From Candidatus Berkiella aquae (GTDB lineage Bacteria; Pseudomonadota; Gammaproteobacteria; Berkiellales; Berkiellaceae): a DNA stretch of 64,000 nt. Below the pieces are notes generated by a model. The model was given only the letters and a program-made list of their open reading frames with translations. It did no database searches and was not told the DNA's origin. Position numbers and translations under genes: made by a program. The DNA is taken from assembly GCF_001431295.2 (NCBI RefSeq), contig NZ_LKAJ02000001.1:868001-932000 (forward strand), written 5' to 3'. Below are positions 57,969 through 64,000 of the stretch, piece after piece (positions within the stretch are counted from its first letter, which is position 1; each line of letters opens with the position of its first letter).

Positions 57969-60872
57969 TCAAGGATGATCGCTCGTCTGTCTAGTCAATT
58001 TTTTTTGCAGTAGTTCATTCACTGCTTGCCTATGTTTCTTTTTAGATATTTTTAAATCATTGGTAAAATGCGGTGTGATAGCTGGATTAGGCTGCTCATA
58101 GCTATAATCATTTTGTTCAAGTGGCTGATTTTCTAAATTGACTACCTTGCGAGATGGCCTTTCATCGGGAATATTGGGTACTTTCGGCAAATCCACTGTA
58201 GAAAGCGTATCAATGCTCATTTTTCTTTCACCTGAAATGAATTCTCTAGAGCTATTCTCTGTGTGGCTGCGTTTAAATACGGGGGTTCTTGAAGGACTTT
58301 GCGCTAAATTAGTGGATAAGTTATCGATGCTCATCGTCTTTTCACCAGAATGTTGAGTGCGTGGGCTACTTTCTCGACTTGGGCCACGAGATCGGGCACA
58401 TTGACCCGCACTGATTGTCCTACTTTTAGGACTGTTGGTTGATTTTTCTTTAGAAGCTGAATCAAGGCTGAACGGCGATTCAGCTTCACGTTCAAGCGTA
58501 TTCTGTGGTTTGGGTAATAATTCAAAAGGAGGATTCAATCTGTATAACTCAAACTCGAGGTTATAGGTAGTTTCCATAAAACAGGTTTTATATTTTGCTT
58601 TACAATGCAAAATAGGTAACAGTAATTTTCCAAGGAGTTCAAAATCACTCACCCCGCTATTTTCAACCAAAGGCAGCTTATCACGACAATAAATAGCGAT
58701 TCTTGGAATGGCTGAAGTGGTGAGCTTAAGTAATTCACGTTGTGGTTTAAAATTGGGTGAAGGAGAAAAGAATATTTTTAACGTTGAAAAGGTCTCTTTT
58801 GTTTTGCTGTCAAGCAGTTCATAAATTTGTTCGGTCTCTCTATGGCTTAATGTTTCTAGCCCCAGGTAAATGGCACAAGCCGTATTGCAATCTGCATCAA
58901 AGTCAATGCAATGATTCAAACAAGCGACAGCTGTAAAGGTAAATAATTTGAATGCGCTGGCTTTCCTTTTAGTGGCATGTTGTTTTTCAACGCAGTTTCT
59001 TACTAAGATGGCAATAGCATCCCATCGTTTTTCGAAAATGATAAAATGTGGCGAACTAATATCTCGTTTTGCTTTATTTACTCCCCAGATATCACCTCTA
59101 AATTCCTTTAAATCAGTATTTCGAAGCACTTGCATAATAGGAATACGAAATTCGTTTGCCAATGTTTTTGCAATGGTAGTCATATCAGAAGGATTGTCGT
59201 CTAGGGTTTTTTCAATATATTCATAAATTGATGGCTTGCGTTGATAGGGGTGTAACATAAGAAAATAGTTTAATTGATGGTAATTTAAAAAAACTGCATC
59301 ATTTCTTAAGTTTTGTATATGATTGAATAAATTCAGTAACCCCGCACAGAGGTCAGTACTATAAAATTTATGAAGATGTGATTTAAGTTTGATATCAAAT
59401 GAATCAGAAAAGTCGTAATTTAACTCTATATTAAATATAAAAATTTGCTTTAAAACATAGAGTCCAATCAATCTTTGAATCCCATTGAATGTCGGTGTTA
59501 ATGCTGCAAGTAATTCTAAAAGCTCATCAGGTGTGAACTGATCAAGCAATCCTAAAGTGCATTGATTAATATAAAGAACATCGAACTGACGAATTTTTGA
59601 AGGATGGGTACCTGAACAAAGTTTATATACAAACATAGCCGCATTAGCTTTTCTTGTATTTTCAGGGAACAACAATGCTGTCGTTTTTTTACCTAAGGCA
59701 GTGTCATGATGAAACGTTTTAGGTAAACCATGCTTTACCAATAATTCCTGAAAACTATACTCAGACTCTTCTATTAATTTATATAATACAGAGGCTTTGT
59801 ATTCATAACGAGGAAGTAAATTAAACAACATCTCTTGGATAAAGCTAGCAAGCGCGTCATTCTCTAATGTTCTGAATGTTCCTTTTAATTTTGTAGCGCT
59901 GGCAGGTGTAAACACGGCATTGTACTCGATTAACAGTAGCATAATCTCTTTTTGCTTATGTAGCAAAGCATAAAAAATCAATGGCATGCGAATGGAGGGT
60001 ATTATCGTGACGGACTTGAGCAATAAGTTTGGATCACCTTTTGTTTTTAGGTAATTTTCAATTTTGGTTATTTTTCCCAAAATAAAATCGATTTCACTTA
60101 AAGTAATAGGAGTAGCATAAGTCGGTTTTTCTGTGTCATATGTCAAGGGTAGAACATATTGGCTTTGGTTTAGCCTGGGTGGGTTTGCCAATTTCGTTTC
60201 ATGCATAGTTAATTTTAACTTTTCAAAACGTCTGGCGAGTTCCGAAAATTGGCTATTTTTACTATTATCTTGCACTTTTTCATTTGATGAAAAAATATCA
60301 TCATAAGTTGCTATGGGCATGGCTTTGAAAAGAGGTAAACTTAAAGCCATCATTAAATGATCTTTGGCGAATGAGGGTTGCATGTCATCAACCATTTCTT
60401 GAGGTGTTTTCAACATGCGATTACGAAGCATTAAATTGCATTTAGGATGTGTGCACAATAATTCAACATACTTTGGAGATTTATTAAGTATCGCTTCGTG
60501 TAATGGCGTATTACCTTTCAAATTTAAAGGATTCAGTATAATGGTTGGTTGTGTTATGAATAACATGATTAAATCACACGCATCCGAACCATTCATTGCT
60601 GCATGATGTAATGGGGTATTGCCCAATTGATCAGCTTCATTTAAAGGAAAATTGAGATCAAGTAATAACTTTGCAACTTGCATTAAGCCAAGTTTACTGG
60701 CGACATGAAGAAGATTTCTATCATCAGAATAAGTGGTTTTAAGGGTAGATGGGGAAACAAAAAATATTTGCTTTAGCGCATCGCATTTTTCAGCTTCTGT
60801 TCTTATTGATATCAGAATATCCATAATTTCTTTAGATTTATCATTTTGCAGCGCCGCGTTCATTGTAAGCAT
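57969..60872 (-). CDS. Large ankyrin-repeat effector-like protein
   Basis: The product has 967 residues. The N-terminal 170 carry three ankyrin repeats (DRNLLHVASKLGLMQVAKLL, GNTPLHHAAMNGSDACDLIM, GNTPLHEAILNKSPKYVELL). Residues 200-770 are a long helical region of unknown fold, including SIRMPLIFYALLHKQKEIML, perhaps a fourth divergent ankyrin. The last 170 residues are disordered and Ser/Pro/Glu-rich, with a repeated unit of the type SGEKTMSIDNLSTNLAQS and SGERKMSIDTLSTVDLPK (about 50 residues apart), ending in a basic KKHRQAVNELLQKKLTRQTS. The ggaga ribosome-binding site supports the start at 60872. No catalytic motif is recognised. Confidence 0.82.
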   Translation of the reverse strand: MLTMNAALQNDKSKEIMDILISIRTEAEKCDALKQIFFVSPSTLKTTYSDDRNLLHVASKLGLMQVAKLLLDLNFPLNEADQLGNTPLHHAAMNGSDACDLIMLFITQPTIILNPLNLKGNTPLHEAILNKSPKYVELLCTHPKCNLMLRNRMLKTPQEMVDDMQPSFAKDHLMMALSLPLFKAMPIATYDDIFSSNEKVQDNSKNSQFSELARRFEKLKLTMHETKLANPPRLNQSQYVLPLTYDTEKPTYATPITLSEIDFILGKITKIENYLKTKGDPNLLLKSVTIIPSIRMPLIFYALLHKQKEIMLLLIEYNAVFTPASATKLKGTFRTLENDALASFIQEMLFNLLPRYEYKASVLYKLIEESEYSFQELLVKHGLPKTFHHDTALGKKTTALLFPENTRKANAAMFVYKLCSGTHPSKIRQFDVLYINQCTLGLLDQFTPDELLELLAALTPTFNGIQRLIGLYVLKQIFIFNIELNYDFSDSFDIKLKSHLHKFYSTDLCAGLLNLFNHIQNLRNDAVFLNYHQLNYFLMLHPYQRKPSIYEYIEKTLDDNPSDMTTIAKTLANEFRIPIMQVLRNTDLKEFRGDIWGVNKAKRDISSPHFIIFEKRWDAIAILVRNCVEKQHATKRKASAFKLFTFTAVACLNHCIDFDADCNTACAIYLGLETLSHRETEQIYELLDSKTKETFSTLKIFFSPSPNFKPQRELLKLTTSAIPRIAIYCRDKLPLVENSGVSDFELLGKLLLPILHCKAKYKTCFMETTYNLEFELYRLNPPFELLPKPQNTLEREAESPFSLDSASKEKSTNSPKSRTISAGQCARSRGPSRESSPRTQHSGEKTMSIDNLSTNLAQSPSRTPVFKRSHTENSSREFISGERKMSIDTLSTVDLPKVPNIPDERPSRKVVNLENQPLEQNDYSYEQPNPAITPHFTNDLKISKKKHRQAVNELLQKKLTRQTSDHP

Positions 60873-60969
60873 CTGATTTTCTCCTTAATTGCGTAGGAGA
60901 TGGTACTGGATTTACCATATTAATTTTACTGGATGAAATGGCGGTTTTATTGATGTTCGAATAAGGGGC

Positions 60970-61013
60970 CAGGTATACCGATGACCCTAGTCGGTATACC
61001 TGATCTTTTTTTT
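60970..61013 (+). repeat. GGTATACC palindromic element, short form
   Basis: A perfect 12-base stem, caggtataccga (60970-60981) and tcggtatacctg (60991-61002), loop tgaccctag, then a run of eight T. It is a short relative of the elements at 62.6-62.95 and 63.34-63.42 kb. The T run gives it terminator form on the plus strand. Confidence 0.8.
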
Positions 61014-61031
61014 AGGAAAAGGGACGCATGA

Positions 61032-62564
61032 TTACACGGGCAAAGCAGCAGGACTGTCTAGCGCCGGATCCGATTTTTTAGATTCCAAAGCTTCGTTCAG
61101 GTTTAAACCCAAAGCTTTGGCGACTCCAGCGCCATACTGCGGATCAGCCGCGTGGCAGTTACGAATGTGGCGGAATTTAATAAATTCCAATGCATCACCC
61201 ATGGCCCGCGCTGTATTCTCAAAAAGCACCTGTTGCTGAGCAGGCGTCATCAATCTAAAAAGTGCGCCAGGCTGCTCGAAATAATTAGCGTCATCCTCGT
61301 TGAAGTTCCAAAAATCGCCGTTGCCTTTAATGGTTATCGGTGGTTCTTTGTATTCTGGCTGTTGCTGCCACTGCTTGAAGCTGTTTGGCTCGTAATGAGG
61401 GAGGCCGCCGTAATTGCCATCGCTTCGACCAGTTCCATCGCGATGATTGCTATGAACTGGGCAGCGGGCAGCGTTCACTGGGATCTGATGATGGTTAACG
61501 CCGAGCCGGTAGCGCTGTGCATCGCTGTAAGCAAACAAACGAGCTTGAAGCATTTTATCTGGGCTCACGCTAATGCCGGGTACGAGATTACTCGGTGAAA
61601 ATGCGCTTTGCTCGACATCCTCATGGAAATTTTCAGGGTTACGATTCAGTTCAAAAACACCGACTTCGATGAGTGGATAATCTTTTTTGTACCAAACTTT
61701 TGTCAAATCAAACGGGTGAAGTCGATAGCCGTCGGCATCAATCTCGGGCATCACTTGGATGAACATCGTCCATTTCGGAAAATCTTTGCGTTGAATGGCA
61801 GCAAAAAGATCGCGTTGATGGCTTTCGCGGTCTTTCCCTACCAGAGATTCAGCTTCTGCATCCGTTAGATTTTCAATTCCCTGTTGCGTTCTGAAATGCA
61901 TTTTTACCCAGAATCGCTCATTTCTTGCGTTAATAAAACTATAGGTATGCGAGCTAAACCCATGCATGTGACGATAGCTTTTGGGAATACCACGATCACT
62001 CATCACAATAGTCACTTGGTGAAGGGCTTCAGGTAAAAGGGTCCAAAAGTCCCAATTGTTGGTGGCACTACGAAGATTCGTCTTGGGATCGCGCTTAACC
62101 GCTTTATTGAGATCGGGAAATTTTCTAGGATCGCGCAAAAAGAAAACGGGCGTATTATTGCCAACCATATCCCAATTGCCTTCTTCAGTGTAAAACTTCA
62201 AAGCAAAACCGCGAATGTCTCGCTCTGCATCGGCAGCACCACGCTCGCCTGCTACCGTTGTGAAGCGAGCAAACATTTCTGTTTTCTTACCTACCTTTTC
62301 AAAAATCTTCGCTTTTGAATACTTTGTAATATCATTGGTGACTGTAAAGGTACCGAAAGCACCGGAACCTTTGGCGTGCATTCTGCGTTCAGGAATATTT
62401 TCCCGATTTAGATTGGCAAGTTTTTCTGTTAACCACACATCCTGCATCAGAAGGGGACCACGAGGCCCGGCTGTCATACTGTTTTGATTATCGGGAACTG
62501 GAGCCCCGAAATTAGTTGTGAGATGACTGACTGAGGATTTCTTTTCTTTTTTTGAGTCTTCCAT
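61032..62564 (-). CDS. Catalase, small-subunit monofunctional haem type
   Basis: Decomposes hydrogen peroxide to water and oxygen, using haem b in the cytosol or periplasm. The product has 510 residues from the ATG at 62564, which has an aaggaag ribosome-binding site; an ATG 19 codons upstream lacks one. [18 protein letters not shown] holds the distal His, [20 protein letters not shown] the distal Asn, and [17 protein letters not shown] the proximal Tyr haem ligand. Its length matches small-subunit clade-3-like catalases. The gene is more GC-rich than its neighbours, and palindromic repeats lie on both sides, which suggests acquisition or rearrangement. Important against host oxidative burst; no OxyR-like gene is nearby. 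Confidence 0.95.
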   Translation of the reverse strand: MEDSKKEKKSSVSHLTTNFGAPVPDNQNSMTAGPRGPLLMQDVWLTEKLANLNRENIPERRMHAKGSGAFGTFTVTNDITKYSKAKIFEKVGKKTEMFARFTTVAGERGAADAERDIRGFALKFYTEEGNWDMVGNNTPVFFLRDPRKFPDLNKAVKRDPKTNLRSATNNWDFWTLLPEALHQVTIVMSDRGIPKSYRHMHGFSSHTYSFINARNERFWVKMHFRTQQGIENLTDAEAESLVGKDRESHQRDLFAAIQRKDFPKWTMFIQVMPEIDADGYRLHPFDLTKVWYKKDYPLIEVGVFELNRNPENFHEDVEQSAFSPSNLVPGISVSPDKMLQARLFAYSDAQRYRLGVNHHQIPVNAARCPVHSNHRDGTGRSDGNYGGLPHYEPNSFKQWQQQPEYKEPPITIKGNGDFWNFNEDDANYFEQPGALFRLMTPAQQQVLFENTARAMGDALEFIKFRHIRNCHAADPQYGAGVAKALGLNLNEALESKKSDPALDSPAALPV

Positions 62565-62625
62565 GAGATCTTCCTTGTTACTGTTAACTAGATGAGATAC
62601 GTGATATCTATCATGCACCAATAAA

Positions 62626-62643
62626 AGGGGGCAGGTATACCGA
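62626..62643 (+). repeat. Left fragment of a GGTATACC palindromic element
   Basis: The bases aggggg then caggtataccga match the left arm of the family. The rest of that element resumes at 62895 after the MITE-like insertion. Confidence 0.6.
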
Positions 62644-62894
62644 CTGAGGTATCCCCACGAAATTTTTTGGTCATTGCGAGCAAAAGACGCGGGGAAAACG
62701 TAAAAAAATGATAAGCCCTAACGTCTTTTGCGTGGCAATCTATCTGAGTATTTATCTTACAGAGTTCCGTAAGAAATATATTCAGATAGATTGCTTCGCT
62801 TCAGCCGTGTAATTTTGGTGTTTTTTCAATCTATTACAGCGGCTTCTGCTCGCAATGACGATACTATCTAGTAATATTCGTGGGGATACCTCAG
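62644..62894. mobile_element. MITE-like nested palindromic element
   Basis: About 251 bases with 18-base perfect terminal inverted repeats: ctgaggtatccccacgaa (62644-62661) and its complement at 62877-62894. Inside lie further perfect pairs: gtcattgcgagca (62670-62682) with tgctcgcaatgac (62847-62859), gcaaaagacg (62680-62689) with cgtcttttgc (62722-62731), and gcaatctatctga (62735-62747) with tcagatagattgc (62782-62794). No transposase is encoded. It interrupts a copy of the GGTATACC palindrome. Confidence 0.75.
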
Positions 62895-62962
62895 GGTATA
62901 CCGATGACCCTAGTTAGATACTCTGGATAAAGAAGGGGAATCAGTATACTTGTCCCCTTTAT
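62895..62962 (+). repeat. Right part of the interrupted GGTATACC element
   Basis: Begins gggtataccgatgaccctag, continues with a loop related to the 63.36-kb copy (ttagata, ggataaagaa), and ends in the degraded right arm ggggaatcagtatacttgtc, then cccctttatttt. Confidence 0.6.
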
Positions 62963-63046
62963 TTTATAAGCATTTTTCCGATAGTAATTAAAAAAACATA
63001 CATGTAGCCTGCTAAATTTGTTACGTATGATGAAGAATAGACCATT

Positions 63047-63364
63047 ATGATAGGTAATAATATAAGACAGAATGATGATCCATCATCTGAAGAGTTAGAT
63101 TATCCCTTGGAAAACCTATTAACCAAAGTAATTGGCCGATTAACCGTCATGACGGGATGGTGTTTTATTTCAGTAGAGGCTTTCATGAATGCTAATCCAT
63201 GTGCGTTAGTAGTGGCTGCCTATGGCGCTCATGAAGCGACGGATTGTATTGATGCAACTGCAGATACTTGCTGCCCGCCTATCAGGCGTCAAGCCACATA
63301 TCGTCCAATTGAAATGGATTTGCTAGAAACAGGTAGAAAGCAAAGGGGCCAGGTATACCGATGA
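63047..63364 (+). CDS. Hypothetical protein ending inside a palindromic element
   Basis: Function not recognised. The product has 105 residues: a polar start (IGNNIRQNDDPSSEELDYPL), a Cys-containing middle (MTGWCFISVEAFMNANPCAL, ATDCIDATADTCCPPIRRQA), and a C-terminus KQRGQVYR encoded by the left arm of the palindrome at 63343-63412. Its last codons are thus shared with a mobile repeat, so the natural end has probably been replaced. No ribosome-binding site is obvious. Possibly a small real gene truncated at its 3' end. Confidence 0.45.
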   Translation: MIGNNIRQNDDPSSEELDYPLENLLTKVIGRLTVMTGWCFISVEAFMNANPCALVVAAYGAHEATDCIDATADTCCPPIRRQATYRPIEMDLLETGRKQRGQVYR

Positions 63365-63417
63365 GGCCCTAGTTAGACTATCTTGATGAAGAAAGGTCAT
63401 CGGTATACCTGGCACCT
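63343..63417. repeat. GGTATACC palindromic element, full form, supplying stop codons to both flanking genes
   Basis: Perfect 16-base arms ccaggtataccgatga (63349-63364) and tcatcggtatacctgg (63397-63412), imperfect further outward, with a 32-base loop. Each arm ends inward with TGA read outward-in, and both neighbouring genes stop there. Confidence 0.8.
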
Positions 63418-63999
63418 TTCTTTACCTTTTAGTTTTCCAATCACTAGCTGAGTTTCTACCGTTGTTAAAGGGCGATAAAAGGCATCTTTTGCAAGCGACT
63501 TACGCAGAATTTTGCGTTCTTCTTTGGTTAAATGGACTTCGTTATACTTGGGAAACCACCACATCATGGCGTAAAAGTACTTTCGTGTCATTTCTTTTGC
63601 AGGACATCGACGAAAACTATTTTCTGCTCCTTGAGCTAAAGGTTTTTTTCCAAAACCATATTCATCTCGCATCGGGTTAAATTGATTAGGATTACTCCAT
63701 TCTGCTGAACGAGAGATAGCGTACTGTGGCACAATCGCTAGTGATCTGGGAGGAAGCGTAAAATCGTCTAAAATGCGCATGTCATCACCCCAGCTCAATA
63801 TTTTATTGGCAATCAAATTATTATTGATTCGCGGTATGACAGGGGCAACAGACCAAAAACGTAAAACTTCCATATGGAAACGGTCAAAGATTTCTGAATG
63901 TTTTAATATATAATTGAAACCTTCTTCAGAATTTGCAGAAATCTGATGGTAATGGAGTTCCCTTTTAAGACGCTTTCGTTCCTCAATGATTTTACTCAA
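63397..63999 (-). CDS. Cytochrome P450, C-terminal part (truncated by window edge)
   Basis: The 5' end lies beyond the window; 200 residues remain. FHMEVLRFWSVAPVIPRI holds the K-helix E-x-x-R. LPPRSLAIVPQYAISRSAEW, then NPNQFNPMRDEYGFGKKPLA, is the meander before the haem-binding loop ENSFRRCPAKEMTRKYF, in which the Cys is the haem thiolate ligand (the usual F-x-x-G-x-R-x-C-x-G is degenerate, with Pro and Ala around the Cys). P450s are haem monooxygenases; the substrate is unknown. The final residues (KERCQVYR) are encoded by the palindromic element, so the native C-terminus may be altered. Confidence 0.8.
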   Translation of the reverse strand: MSKIIEERKRLKRELHYHQISANSEEGFNYILKHSEIFDRFHMEVLRFWSVAPVIPRINNNLIANKILSWGDDMRILDDFTLPPRSLAIVPQYAISRSAEWSNPNQFNPMRDEYGFGKKPLAQGAENSFRRCPAKEMTRKYFYAMMWWFPKYNEVHLTKEERKILRKSLAKDAFYRPLTTVETQLVIGKLKGKERCQVYR

Positions 64000-64000
64000 C

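Noticed and set aside
61152-61598. Plus-strand frame of 148 codons opposite the catalase gene
   Set aside because: Antisense shadow of a strongly conserved gene; no start signal, and the translation shows no family features.
62644-62894. A protein-coding gene inside the 62.7-kb element
   Set aside because: All frames are short and broken; the stretch is dominated by inverted repeats.
1-64000. tRNA, rRNA, riboswitch or small-RNA genes
   Set aside because: I scanned the intergenic spaces for cloverleaf-like arms with CCA ends and for known riboswitch cores and found none convincing. A covariance-model search would be needed to exclude them.

Overview
The window is AT-rich and compactly coded. 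It reads as chromosome of an intracellular gammaproteobacterium, probably of the Legionellales/Coxiella-like assemblage. Two things point there. Ordinary gammaproteobacterial housekeeping genes (ddl, dgkA, kup, fabI, emrAB, catalase) are interleaved with many proteins of eukaryotic-like architecture: four ankyrin or ankyrin-like proteins plus one ankyrin/GxxH fusion, three protein-kinase-like proteins, and long repeat proteins. There are also many acidic or basic low-complexity hypothetical proteins that look like secreted effectors. The genus cannot be fixed from the sequence alone. No rRNA, tRNA, CRISPR array, prophage or conjugative module is visible, and no secretion-system structural gene lies in the window.

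Layout. 0-6 kb: the end of an aminotransferase, D-Ala-D-Ala ligase, small hypotheticals, diacylglycerol kinase, and a three-gene minus-strand operon (NTF2-like, GNAT, nitrilase-type amidase). 6-13 kb: a predicted GxxH/GxxH (TraB/TIKI-like) protein, a large ankyrin protein with a possible protease domain, a RAYT-type Y1 transposase, a BON-domain periplasmic protein and an effector-like hypothetical. 13-29 kb: an EmrAB-type efflux pair, a DUF2608 phosphatase-like protein, an FAD monooxygenase, a hotdog thioesterase, a CHMI isomerase, NUDIX, Kup, a frameshifted AhpD-like gene, an SDR, MscS and a PhnB-like protein. 29-34 kb: three hypotheticals, then a hydrolase/GNAT/VanX-type dipeptidase operon. 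34-38 kb: a 1184-residue protein with 23 tandem repeats. 38-46 kb: an ankyrin + GxxH fusion, FabI, a kinase, arylamine N-acetyltransferase, a gene split by a GAAA-repeat frameshift, an aldo/keto reductase and a membrane protein. 46-61 kb: the densest effector-like stretch, with ankyrin-like repeat proteins, an acidic repeat protein, two convergent paralogous kinases, an ankyrin protein with a YopT-like Cys/His/Asn pattern, a pentapeptide-repeat protein and a 967-residue ankyrin protein. 61-64 kb: catalase and the end of a cytochrome P450, among a family of palindromic repeats, one of which is split by a nested MITE-like element.

How the genes fit together. The metabolic genes act mostly alone or in operons of two or three. 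Peptidoglycan precursor chemistry appears twice (Ddl and the VanX-type peptidase). Stress and detoxification functions recur (EmrAB, NAT, catalase, aldo/keto reductase, NUDIX, pentapeptide protein). The remaining genes look like an effector repertoire: ankyrin repeats fused to putative enzymatic domains, kinases sharing an N-terminal module, and unrelated proteins that end in short basic tails resembling nuclear-localisation signals. Effector status, host localisation and the protease assignments are inferences from sequence patterns, not demonstrated.
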